Assembly: GCA_023014485.1 (NCBI GenBank)
Contig: JAJOZX010001081.1
Coordinates: 806,001-870,000, forward strand
Source of the DNA: Bathynomus jamesi
Lineage: Eukaryota; Arthropoda; Malacostraca; Isopoda; Cirolanidae
DNA length: 64,000 bases
Reading direction: 5' to 3'
Of this stretch, positions 33,366 to 43,050 are shown piece by piece. Every line of letters starts with the position of its first letter. Positions within the stretch are counted from its first letter, which is position 1. The notes under the pieces were generated by a model. That model ran no database searches. It saw only the letters and a list, made by a program, of their open reading frames with translations, and was not told where the DNA came from. Both the position numbers and the translations under genes were made by a program.

Positions 33366-34148
33366 CCCCAATCAGCCAGTTGGCTTAGAAGGCTGAGGAT
33401 TGCGCCATGTATTTAATTAAACCATATATTATTATTCAGCCAATTGGCTTAGAAGGCTGAGTTGCCAGATTGCGCTATGTATTTATTCCATATATTAATC
33501 AGCCAGTTGTCTTACAAGGCTGAGGACTGCACTGTTTATTTGCATATATTAATCAGCCAGTTGGCTTAGAAGGCTGAGGACTGCGCTGTTTATTTGCATA
33601 TATTCCTTCGTCATCTGGCTTAGAAGGCTAATAGCAATAATTATTTAATTAAACCACATATTCTTCCGTCATCTGGCTTAGAAGGCTGAGTTGCCAGATA
33701 GCAATAATCATTTAATTAAAGCAAATATTAATCAGCCAGAGCCAGTTGGCTTAGAAGGTTGAGGATTGCGCTGTTTAATTGCATATATTAATCAGACAGT
33801 TGGCTTAGAAGGCTGAGTTGCCAGATTCGTTATTTATTTATTTAAACGATATATTAATCAACCAGGTGGCTTAGAAGGCTGAGGATTGCGTTATTTATTT
33901 AATTAAAGCATATATTGTCTTAATCAGCCAGAGCCAGCGGGAGCCATCAGCCAGTTGGCTTAGAAGGCTGAGGATTGCACTATGTATTTAATTATTTGCA
34001 TATATTAAGCAGCCAGTTGGCTTAGAAAGCTGAGGATTGCGCTGTTTATTTGCATATATTAATCAGCCAGTTGGCTTAGAAGGCTGAGTTGCCAGTTTGC
34101 GTTTATTTGCATATATTAATCCGCCATTTGGCTTTTCTTAGAAGGCAT
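33366..34148. repeat. 13-unit minisatellite inside Polinton 1
   Basis: Units of about 50-65 bp share the core CAGCCAGTTGGCTTAGAAGG followed by CTGAGGATTGCG or CTGAGTTGCCAGA and then AT-rich spacer with GCATATATTAAT. Each core can fold because CAGCC pairs with GGCTG. Cores begin near 33,372, 33,438, 33,500, 33,557, 33,608, 33,667, 33,744, 33,797, 33,861, 33,949, 34,010, 34,067 and 34,121. The array follows directly on the terminal repeat. Confidence 0.9.
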
Positions 34149-34149
34149 A

Positions 34150-34898
34150 ATTAGCTGTATATAGAACGAATTAAAAGCATGCATACACTCATCGACTGTA
34201 CACCCCTATTACCAGACACACCCGACTGTACGTCCATAAAGCCCCTATTATCACACACACACACACACAAAAGCATCACCAACAATCGTATAGACTTTTA
34301 GGAGCTCCAACAGATGGTGAAATGAGGGCTACGACTTTTAAAAAGCTCACCCATCAAAAGGCGATAAGGGCTACGACTTTTTAGGAGCTCACCCCATTAA
34401 CACAGCGTATCTGATACAAGGGCTACAACCAAGCGTCCAAACGATTGGTGGTGAAGCCAACTCCTGGTAGACCGTCCCTAAATACGACCAATAGACAGAC
34501 CTATTAAACGATTATTGCAACGCTCGTTCATGTTGTTTATCTCCCTTTCTCAGTTGGCGTATGAGTTGCCAGTTTGCACTTATTTAACATATTACGCCTT
34601 AAAAACCAATCAGATGATATAATTGTGTTCAAGAAATAAATAAAACGCCAATACATCATTCTGTTTATTTAGACGAATTAATGGATATACAATGGGTACA
34701 TATATGGTCAAATAATAACATCATGAACGGGAAATATATAATCATACCAAACGGTGCATTATCAATATATTAGTACAGGAAAAATAGATATATTAAATAT
34801 ATTGAAAATATACGAAGCGTATAATCATATTAGTACAGGAAAAATATATAGTTACATTAATATTGAAAATATACGAAACGTATAATCATTAGTACAGG

Positions 34899-34956
<58 letters not shown>

Positions 34957-34970
34957 CCTGTTATACGGTG
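34150..34970. other. Polinton 1 intergenic region with short repeats
   Basis: It contains two copies of GGGCTACGACTTTT near GAGCTCACC (34,345 and 34,368), (CA)n at 34,252, a repeated ATTAGTACAGGAAAA block (34,769, 34,828, 34,888) and (TA)n at 34,905-34,955. The AT-rich repeats recur in the second Polinton (46,680-46,815 and 57,000-58,200). No gene. Confidence 0.7.
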
Positions 34971-34977
34971 CAAAACG

Positions 34978-35297
34978 CTAAACTCGCATGTAATAGTCTA
35001 CATCCGCATCGCCATTACTTTGTACGACGTGGTAAAACCGTCCAAGCATCACTTCAACGTTTAACTGATACGGAGGTCTATACTCGACATAAATGGCTTT
35101 CATATCATTCAACATTTTTTTTGTGCCCACTTTACACCCGGCGGGCAAGTTATCTTTAAACGAACACAATCAAAAGCACACAAAAACGCCATCGTTAACC
35201 ATAACATTAAATACAAGTTTATAAACATGCCTTTCCAATCGGGTTTTTTTTTCTTGCCGTCCCGAGCTTTTCAATCGTGAACTCTTCTTCGCTCTGC
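34978..35297 (-). pseudogene. Polinton gene Z (copy 1), broken
   Basis: The best surviving part (35,169-34,978) contains CSFKDNLPAGCKVGTKK and YQLNVEVMLGRFYHVV. Upstream, EKLGTARK and YKLVFNVMVNDG align with the intact copy at 56,623-56,988 but with stops and frameshifts. The function is unknown. Position is at the end of the X-Y-Z block next to the AT-rich region. Confidence 0.6.
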
Positions 35298-35403
35298 ATA
35301 GCTGCATTGGAAATAATTTTCCAAGTCGTAACGACATCTATCCATTATATAGAGGTACAGCTCTTCAGGGTGAACAGTGTAGGCGAGCTCAGCTCTGTAC
35401 CGC

Positions 35404-36140
35404 TCAAGTGCTTTGTACCAAAGTTGAGGGTATTTCGAAGTCTAAACTTTTTAAATATGCATCCACATCTAGACCGTTCTCACCCTGTTCATTCCTACAT
35501 TCAACAAATCCGTCGAGCAGAGCCGTGTATGCGTATTCAAAAACCGTGTCAAAATAAATCATATCGGTAACACGATCATCTAATATAGGCTTCAGCTTAC
35601 GGAATCCTACGATTTCAAACATTCTGTCGAGGATGAAACTGTTTCGTGTAGGGGCAAGAACGTCATTATCAGCTGTGTTCTTCCACATCAGTCGTACATC
35701 AATGCATGGTTGTTCGTTATTTACACTCAATGTACAAACAATGGTATATGAGGCGGCGTCACTAATCTCTCTTATTGTACCTAGGACCAACAGGTATTTT
35801 ATAACGGTCCTCAGCTCACCTCAACTATCACGAAGATTCTGTTCATCTCAACACTTAAATAAATAACGTTACGTTTACTTGCATGCCTGCAGATCGTTTC
35901 AAGCACATAATTAATGGTGCCGGTTCCACGCCTGAACACGTGCAATGACTTCGTCACGGAGACGTCGTACGAAGCGTTGAGAATGCTTCTCAAGGTATGT
36001 TCCATCGTATTCGCACGTCCACCCGGTTCAAGCTCTGAGATGACTGAGCCGCAGGAGACAAGATCAGCTCGACGGGAGGAATGAATCACGCTGATGAAAC
36101 GCGTATGGATTTGTTCGAACTCGTATGCTCCGCGTGTCAC
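35404..36140 (-). pseudogene. Polinton gene Y (copy 1), frameshifted
   Basis: Two adjacent frames (36,140-35,811 and 35,790-35,404) align with gene Y of the second copy: SILNASYDVSVTKSLHVFRR, YVLETICRHASKRNVIYLSV, then CIDVRLMWKNTADNDV, RFMFEIVGFRK-like (here FILDRMFEIVGFRKLKPI) and GLDVDAYLKSLD. It retains a segment (MIYFDTVFEYAYTALLDGF) that copy 2 has deleted. No signal peptide or membrane span is seen. I do not recognise the family; a virion or replication role would be a guess. Confidence 0.6.
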
Positions 36141-36485
36141 AGGAGGGAGGATCGGCTCAACGGGGCGGGGTGAGTCACGCTGATGAAACGTGTATGGGTT
36201 TGTTCGAGCTCGTATGTCTCGTAAAGTACACGGGTGGGCGGGAATTCGTCACACTGCTAAAGCGTGTACAGGCTTGTTCGAACACTCTTGGACAAACACA
36301 TTTTATAACGTTTTTATGTTTTATCACTCAACATTCCCACAAACTAAACATCTTCACAATCCGGTGCGCTATTAGAGAGAAACATATGCTCATATTTATC
36401 CTTTTTGTGTAACAGGCGATACTCGTCTCTAAATTCTGTTAAAAACTCACACAACCCATTAGCCACAACCTCATCATGATATATA

Positions 36486-36916
36486 TTAATGTAGTGGTAA
36501 AAATACTTGATTGTCCATGACAAGATTTACATTTTCAGCCGTAGGGTACGAGCAATCGGTATGGTGTAACATGATATAATACCGCTTGTCACACCACTCA
36601 TCCACAAGACTCACTACCCCTAACTGTTGTTTATCTTCTGAACGTGCTGCTTCTTCTACCTCGCGGTATATGTGTGCCTTTATAAAGCTTAGCTCTATAA
36701 CATACTTCAATACATCGTCTGTGCTACGAAAGCCTACAACCCCCTCGCCAGAATACCCGTAGAGTATTTGAATATCTTGGTCCTTTGCACGGTTCAATAC
36801 AGCCTTAAAGAGGCAAAGGAGGAGGGAATAGGGAGTTTTTCAGTATCCACTACATCTATGCACTTTGCTGAATACCACTTCATAAATGTTGAACACGTAA
36901 TACTAAAGGTGGCCAT
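36486..36916 (-). pseudogene. Polinton gene X (copy 1), one-base deletion
   Basis: The start at 36,916 reads MATFSITCSTFMKWYSAK. One base lost near 36,815 separates this from the body LNRAKDQDIQILYGYSGEG, VVSLVDEWCDKRYYIMLHH and ENVNLVM. Length would be about 140 aa. Copy 2 at 52,855 matches it throughout. Cytosolic-looking, mixed charge, no motif I can name. Confidence 0.6.
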
Positions 36917-37192
36917 TACTATTTTTTCTTCTACGCGAGAGAATACACGGCTGAGCTCTATGCAGAAGTCAACTGAGCACGCAGGGAAGCCCAGGTTGCG
37001 GCATGACTCACGTTGCTGGTCTTACAGTGGGCGGGGCTTAACTTTTTACTGTACACACGCGCACACGCAAAGTAAAACGCTGGTTGAAACAAGATTTATT
37101 TAATAAACGAAATATTCAGGGTGTACACATATATATATAATATATATATATATTTACAAATACGTGTAATAAATAAACTAACAATAGACATA

Positions 37193-38790
37193 TCAAAGAT
37201 TACAATATCCAAAGGGCACGGTACCAGGCGCCTGGTAGCGTTTCATCTTGGTGTTACGGAACACCTTTGTACCCCTAAGCTCCTTCACGCCCCCAAGCTT
37301 CTGCGCCCGAAAATTGTGGGTGCCTACAGTCAGTTGGGGCGGACGGTCACCCTCATCATCTTCCAAGCACAATAACTCTTTCAACGAATCAAAGTTGACG
37401 ACCCGCCGATTCGCTTGGTTAAGCGTGATACCCTTAGCCTTCACGATATACTTCGTATCATCCCCTATCCTCACCCGTACCCGATAGGTTTTGGCCCCGT
37501 TGACACAAACGAGTCTGCGTATGCGATGTCTCCATACTCATCCTTGATCTCGTCAGTTAGCTCTCCGAGGAACTACCCAATAGCAGGCATGTATTCACCC
37601 CTCCACGCTGTGAATATCACGCTATCTGTATCGGCATACAAAACCCTCCGCCCAAGAGAATACAATAGGCCCCAAAGTTTGACGCGCGCGTAGGTTGTTG
37701 TGAAGCTGGCCACAGGAATGTTTGTAACCCGTGAGGTATCTGTGGCCAATTCGGTATTGTTGTACTTTATTATGTAAATATTACCCACATTCACAATCTA
37801 CATGACCATTATGCGTTGGCGTAATCCCAGACTTCATTATAACTTTGTGCCAAATGAACGTTCCCTTTGCCGGTATTCTGCGCAAATTTTTCCCAAAGAC
37901 TGTTTAGACGCAACTTTGCACTAACGCGCTTGCCAGGGCTCTTTGCAATTTGGGAACGGTCAAGCTGTATACCTTCACGGTCACGGTAACGTTGAATATA
38001 GGCCGACTTTTCATCTTCGGTATCAACTCCTCGCGGGTATCCTGACGCTTCAATATGCTGTAGCCATGGCGAACAGCTATATCCAGCTCTGGACTTGCAT
38101 ATACACCTCTAAGCTTACGCTGGTGGGTTGTATGGTCACAATCACTGTTCTCTTCTGCGCACTTCACGCACAAGGGAAACATGAGCTTGTGATGTATAAC
38201 GGCGGGTAAGATCGGCATCCAAAAATCGCGAGGGGGGAGTACGTCTACGAAAGAAAGGCCGAAATAGTACCCGTTCAAATTTCTTGAGAACTCATTGATG
38301 GTGGGTAGGTCAGGCCCCAACCAGTTTCTCAGGCGCACCTACGGGGTACGGATTGTTCTTCATCACGTAGGGGTATAAAGAACAGAAATCGTAGTAATGG
38401 AGCTTCACGCACTCCGTAGGCGGAAAGTATAGCTTGAAGGGCTTTGCACGCCCTCCGAACAAGCTATCACCGCATTTGAGAGGATCCAGCACCATTGAAC
38501 GCTTGATCGTGTTTATTTCTTCACGGTACTGTCCGTCTGTCTCCATCCGTGCATCATACTCATGTTCCCACAAGACTTTGTGAGTGAACTGGGATCCTAT
38601 AAGTTAATCGCGAGTGCGGGTCCATGCAAGATTGTCGTCTGGCGATCTACCGTGGATATCTCCTACGATCCCACACTCAGGACGGGGGCACCCGTGCCGT
38701 GCCACCAGCAACCGTTAAAGGAGTACACAGTCTTCTCACCAGTGGCACGGTTTTCACTTAGACCATCAACCCAAAAAACACGACCATTAG
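37193..38790 (-). pseudogene. Polinton protein-primed DNA polymerase B (copy 1), frameshifted
   Basis: In order: exonuclease-side motif YSFNGCWWHGT (38,720), KVLWEHEYDARMETDG, polymerase motif A HYYDFCSLYPYVMK (about 38,390), ELDIAVRHGYSILK, motif B-like LNSLWEKFAQNTGKG (about 37,890), motif C VLYADTDSVIF (about 37,630) and the C-terminal YIVKAKGITLNQANRR. This order is diagnostic of protein-primed family-B polymerases of Polintons and adintoviruses. Several frameshifts and stops are present, the palm-thumb part after SILK is deleted relative to copy 2, and the N-terminal half is missing. Confidence 0.85.
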
Positions 38791-38859
38791 CCTTAGGTTA
38801 GGTATGCCCCTTTGGGGGGTGAGGCCGTCCCACTTCCCCCAAAAAGGCCCCTTAGGTTA

Positions 38860-39051
38860 GGTATGCCCCTTTGGGGGGTTCAGCTTGGGGGATAACTCCA
38901 CCTCCAAGTTGCATACCCCTTGCAACCCCATTTTGGGGTTGGCAACAAAGGGGGGTGCCTTGCAACAAAAGGGGTTGGGGGCTGGCACTCTTGCAACATT
39001 ACGTAACATTTGCAACATTCATGCACTCATACATTTTGCGGTCATACTACT
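38860..39051 (-). repeat. Right terminal inverted repeat of Polinton 1
   Basis: Complement of 33,107-33,285. It is slightly longer because of a duplicated ACCCCCCTTTGTTGC-type block and because TAGGTTAGGTATGCCCCTTT occurs twice (38,793 and 38,851). Confidence 0.88.
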
Positions 39052-39057
39052 AAGGAG

Positions 39058-39476
39058 TGTACTGTAACAAAATTTCTTGGTGTAATGCGAGAAAAGAAAT
39101 TACAATGGAGTGATCATGTAAATTATATCTCAAAAGAGATTTCAAGGAGCGTTGCTATAATGCTTAAACTTAGCAATGTAATCTGTAAACAGGTTTTATT
39201 AACTCTTGTTCTTCTTTATATGACGTACTGCAACTATTCATTTGTCATCCAAAAACGAGCAATAAAGTTATTATCTGATGCTGATTTCTATGATCATTCG
39301 AATCCATTATTTAAAGAGCTAAAACTGCTAAAGCTCAAAAGATATAATCAAAGTGGCATATTTTATTTTTATTTAAGTGTAACAACAAAATCTTTAACTT
39401 ACAATGGGTAAATAAATATCCTGTAACTCATCAAGAAATCCACTCATATCAGACCAGAAATAGATCAAACCATGTT
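39058..39476 (+). pseudogene. LINE reverse transcriptase, part 2
   Basis: The frame continues from part 1: CTVTKFLGVMREKKLQW, HVNYISKEISRSVAIMLKLS, LYMTYCNYSF, VIQKRAIKLLSDADFYDH and PLFKELKLLKLK. After a shift it ends with NKYPVTHQEIHSYQTRN, cut at 39,476 by the second Polinton end. These are the C-terminal features of CR1/Jockey-group reverse transcriptases. Confidence 0.8.
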
Positions 39477-39600
39477 AGTAGTATACCGCAAAATGGTAAG
39501 TGCATATGCAATTGCAGTGTTGATCAAATGAGTGCCACTGCCAACTCCTTGTTGCAAGGTGCCACCCCCTCCCCCCAGCGTGCAGAAAGGGGGAATCTCA
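39477..39600 (+). repeat. Left terminal repeat of Polinton 2
   Basis: Shares AGTAGTAT-ACCGCAAAATG, GAGTGCCA, GTTGCAAGG and C-runs with Polinton 1 ends, but is more diverged. The target duplication partner (expected CATGTT) is not found in the window. Confidence 0.75.
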
Positions 39601-39779
39601 CCAGCTGCAACAAACGGGGGGAGTCCACCTAACCTAAGAGAGAGAGGAGACTTGGGGGTAAAGTTGGGACGGCCTCACCCCCAAAAGGGATATACCTAGC
39701 TTAGGAAGGTAAGAGAGAGGGAGAGAGAGAGAGCATGTTCTCTCCTGGATCGCCAAACGCCGAATAAAAGCGCAGGGTA

Positions 39780-39838
39780 GCATCATCTGGCTTAGAACTC
39801 GAAATCCGCCAGTTGGCTTAGAAGGCGTAAAAGGCAGG
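39780..39838. repeat. Minisatellite remnant (Polinton 2)
   Basis: Two cores, CATCTGGCTTAGAACTCG and CAGTTGGCTTAGAAGGCG, of the type in Polinton 1. Another two are at 41,575-41,690, split off by later insertions. Confidence 0.75.
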
Positions 39839-39870
39839 TGTGTGTATATATATATATATTTTTTTTTTTT

Positions 39871-40140
39871 AGTTCGGGAAGAACCGATTCGCCTCTATTT
39901 AAAAGGGCATATCTCAGCGGAAAAACAAAGAAAAAGTGAGAGGAAAGACAGAGGAAAAAGAAAGGGTGGAGGGGACAGTCGAAGTGGAAAAAGACCAAGG
40001 ATGAGAAAGACTGCAGGGTCGAGCCCCATCATCCTTGGGTGCTAGGGCCGGGAGGGCGCACGTGAAACCTCCAGGAACAAGCACGTACAAACGAGCACAA
40101 AGAGCACTCAAAAGCACGAGCTTAGAACCCCCTTGCGGGG
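39871..40140 (-). repeat. Unassigned 270-bp repeat with oligo-A end (copy 1)
   Basis: On the minus strand it runs from CCCCCGCAAGGGGGTTCTAA to TTTAAATAGAGGCGAATCGG and ends in oligo-A, like a retroposon 3' end. It matches both arms of the palindrome at 62,374-62,950. A short frame (EEPIRLYLKGHISAEKQRK) is probably incidental. Confidence 0.65.
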
Positions 40141-40141
40141 G

Positions 40142-40153
40142 TATATATATATA

Positions 40154-40188
<35 letters not shown>
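40142..40188. repeat. (TA)n microsatellite
   Basis: TA run between the 270-bp repeat and the next mariner's TA target. Confidence 0.9.
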
Positions 40189-40191
<3 letters not shown>

Positions 40192-41399
40192 GGTGTACAT
40201 AAACTCAGGATCTATTTTTGTGAAGCACTTGGAAATTATATGGAATTCAATCATAAAATGATAAAGTGGTAACATTTATTAAATAATTAAGAGTAGGATT
40301 CGACGTGACGCCCATCAGTATCCCTGCACAGCTCAAATCGTTCCGCAGCATTTCTAAACACATTCTGGAGCATTTGCGGGGTTATGTTATCTGCAGCAGT
40401 TCGTATACGTGTACGTAAGTTTTCAAGACTCGTAATCTTCGTCTGATAGACGTGCGATTTGATAAAGCCCCATGCAAAGAAATCTAAAGGGGTTAAATCT
40501 GGTGATCTCGCTGGCCAAGGTCTGTTGCTTCCGCGTCCGATCCAGCGATTTGGAAAACGTCCATTTAGATAATCCTGAACAATTTTCGCATAGTGACAAG
40601 GAGCACCATCATGTTGATAGACGACGGTACTAGCAATCCTATCCCCAATCAGCTGAGGTTCAAGGAATTGCTGCAACATGTCCAGATAAATAAGCCCCGT
40701 AACTGTAGCTTCAGCAAAGAAAAAAGGACCATAAACCTTAGATTTTGTTAAACCCATCCAGACATTAACTTTAGGCGAGTCTCTTTCCCAATTTTGGACG
40801 AAATCATTCGGTCTTTCATCTGCCCAAATTCGACAGTTATGGCGATTTACTTTTCCACACGTATGGAAAGTGGCTTCATCACTAAAGAGAATGTTGTCCA
40901 TTAAATTATCACTCCAGATTTGTTCTACGAGATCAGCACACACAGCACTTCGTCGAGGGAAATCTTCCTCATGTAAATCATGTAAAACTGCAAATGATAG
41001 CTTTTCTTCTGCAAATTAACTTCAGAATTTTGTGCACAGATGACGTCGGGAGGCCGAGTCTGTGTGATGCAGCACGAACGGACGTACGTGGCTCCTCAGT
41101 GATAATTCCGCGTACTGCATTCACGGTAAGATCTGACATACACGGTCGTCCTGATCTTGCTTCATCATTTACAGATCCCGTTCGTTTAAATTTGTTCACC
41201 AATTTTCGTAGTCTTCTCTATTGGCCCCGGCTTATGAAATCTTCTAAACTTCTCTCTGATGTCATTGTATTTCTTTCCCTCGATTCGCCAAATTACTATT
41301 GCCACACGCTCTTCTGTATTCATTCTAAGGGCTTCTGAAAAGAAAAATAGAAAAAATAATTATTTCACAAAATTAGATCCTGACTTTATGTACACCCTG
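40189..41399 (-). mobile_element. IS630/mariner element, DD41D type (family F), full length
   Basis: TIRs CAGGGTGTACATAAA and TTTATGTACACCCTG with TA flanks. Length of 1.21 kb is complete. Related but distinct family-F sequence forms the palindrome at 57,145-58,058. Confidence 0.88.
40287..41265 (-). pseudogene. DD41D transposase (family F)
   Basis: N-terminal region from about 41,265 (MTSERSLEDF) is frameshifted; 41,202-40,978 carries an HTH (KFKRTGSVNDEARSGRP, RAASHRLGLPTSSVHKIL). The catalytic part (40,943-40,287) has ILFSDEATFH, VYQHDGAPCHYAKI and SPDLTPLDFFAWGF, with 41 residues between the last two Asp. It ends FELCRDTDGRHVE. Two frame breaks in the N-terminal third inactivate it. Confidence 0.85.
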
Positions 41400-41463
41400 T
41401 ATATATATATATATTGTATATATACACACACACACACACATATTATATATATATTGTATACAC

Positions 41464-41513
<50 letters not shown>

Positions 41514-41572
41514 ATACACATTATATATATATTATATATATATATATATTATATATATATATATATATTAAT
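41400..41572. repeat. (TA)n/(CA)n microsatellite cluster
   Basis: Several TA runs with TGTATACACA interruptions follow the family-F mariner. Confidence 0.9.
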
Positions 41573-41706
41573 AACGTTTGAATTGCCGGATTGCCCTATT
41601 TATTTAATTAATGGAGATATTCTTGACATTTGGATTAGAAATCCGTCAGTCTGCTTAGAAGGCGTAACCAGCCATTTGGTATAGTGTATTCATATATATA
41701 TATATA

Positions 41707-42768
41707 CAAAGCTGGCAAAACCGTTAATCCGTTAATCGTTAATTAACGAAGTTAACTTTTTCGTTAACGATTTAACTTTTAAGTTAACTTTGAAAATCAT
41801 TATCGGACTAATTAACTTCCGTTACATTTAACTTCCGTTAACTCAAGTCCGTTAACCCAAAAAATTCATAAATAAACGTTTAAAAGTTTCTATTATTTTC
41901 AGTGCTGAGCAGGTGCGCAATTAATCCGCCACTGTTAATAGTGATGAACGAATTTCCATTTCCGCAGTGCAAAATCAGGCGATATATTTGTTTCCGTCGC
42001 CACAATTTGTGTCTTACCAAATATGGTAGTTATTTATGGCATTGGTTTGAGCAAAACATGGTCGACTGTAAAATCAGGCGGAAAGATTTGCCATTTGAGT
42101 TGAATGTTTCAACTTCTTTCAAGAAATATCACGAGCATTTTAAGGCACTTTCAATAATATATATGTAACAATTACAACAAATAACTACATTCGTTTCATT
42201 TGCAGTCTGTCTCTTGCGTAACATGTTTGTGCTAGTGAATATTTAAAAATAATCGTTGTCAAGTAAGTCATGTATATTTATAATATGTCTGTGAGTACCT
42301 TATTAGTAGTCTCCTTGATACATTTCAAGAACCATAAAACTGATCAGGTAAGATTTCAATTCTCATGTCACTTTGATGACATAAATTAAGTCAATTGATG
42401 TGGACTTCTTCATCAAGTTCAACACAGCCATCCCCTCCAGTGCTGCAGTGGAGCGTTTGTTCTCTATGGGCAAGGACATCCTGAGGGCCAAGAGATCATC
42501 CCTGTCTGATGAAAACTTTGATATGCTAATTTTCATGAAGGGCAACATGCATCTCATGGACAAAATGGAGAACGAGAAGAAGAGGGAAAATTAAATTATA
42601 TATATATTGTTTTTCATTTTTTTTATAATAAAAGTTAACGTTAACGGTTTATCGGTAACTTCCGTTACATGTTTAACGAATTAACGGATTAACGGTTAAC
42701 GAAGTTAACTTTTTGGTTAACGGATTAGCGGTTAACGAAGTTAACTTTTTGGTTAACGGTGCCCACCA

Positions 42769-42771
<3 letters not shown>
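41707..42771 (+). mobile_element. Degraded hAT with GTTAAC-rich subterminal repeats
   Basis: The left end CAAAGCTGGCAAAACCGTTA and the right end, complemented, CAGTGGTGGGCACCGTTAAC are related. Both subterminal regions are packed with GTTAACGAAGTTAACTTTTT palindromes. It lies in (TA)n. About 1.06 kb remains of an element that would be several kilobases. Confidence 0.65.
42385..42594 (+). pseudogene. hAT transposase C-terminal dimerisation domain
   Basis: FFIKFNTAIPSSAAVERLFS followed by RAKRSSLSDENFDMLIFMK is the conserved hAT dimerisation tail. The catalytic RNase H-like domain upstream is lost; a fragment at 41,902-42,168 is too decayed to place. Confidence 0.8.

Positions 42772-42773
<2 letters not shown>

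Positions 42774-42820
<47 letters not shown>
42774..42820. repeat. (TA)n microsatellite
   Basis: TA run between the hAT and a hairpin element. Confidence 0.95.
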
Positions 42821-42821
<1 letters not shown>

Positions 42822-42822
<1 letters not shown>

Positions 42823-42989
42823 CAGACCGTGCATGGAACAAGGAACTCTTCTGGGAAATTACATCCACTATAGTTCAAATAAGTAATGATAAATGACAAA
42901 TACTATAGTTTTTGTAATTTATCATTACTTATTCGAACTATAGTGTATGTAATTTCCCAGAAGAGTTCCTTGTTCCATACACGGTCTGT
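42822..42989. mobile_element. 168-bp near-perfect hairpin element
   Basis: Arms of about 74 bp (ACAGACCGTGCATGGAACAA onward) are reverse complements with only two or three mismatches, around a loop of about 20 bp. It is embedded in (TA)n. No ORF; possibly a minimal foldback MITE. Confidence 0.8.
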
Positions 42990-42996
42990 GTTTAAC

Positions 42997-42999
<3 letters not shown>

Positions 43000-43050
<51 letters not shown>
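43000..43050. repeat. (TA)n microsatellite
   Basis: TA run leading into the palindromic family-C mariner. Confidence 0.95.

Larger units (their letters stand above)
33107..39051 (-). mobile_element. Polinton/Maverick-like element 1, 5.9 kb, exact boundaries
   Basis: Both ends start AGTAGTATGACCGCAAAATG and the inverted repeats match for about 180 bp. AAGGAG is duplicated at 33,101-33,106 and 39,052-39,057, the 6-bp duplication expected of Polintons. Deleting the element plus one AAGGAG rejoins a LINE reading frame. Contents on the minus strand: polymerase B (38,790-37,193), then genes X, Y and Z, then a minisatellite. Known Polintons are 15-20 kb or more. Integrase, ATPase, protease and capsid genes are not visible, so this is a deleted or very reduced form. 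All genes carry lesions. Confidence 0.87.

Noticed and set aside
33366..34148. CRISPR-like array
   Set aside because: Regular repeats with spacers, but the unit is degenerate, spacers are similar AT-rich sequence, there are no cas genes, and the DNA is eukaryotic.
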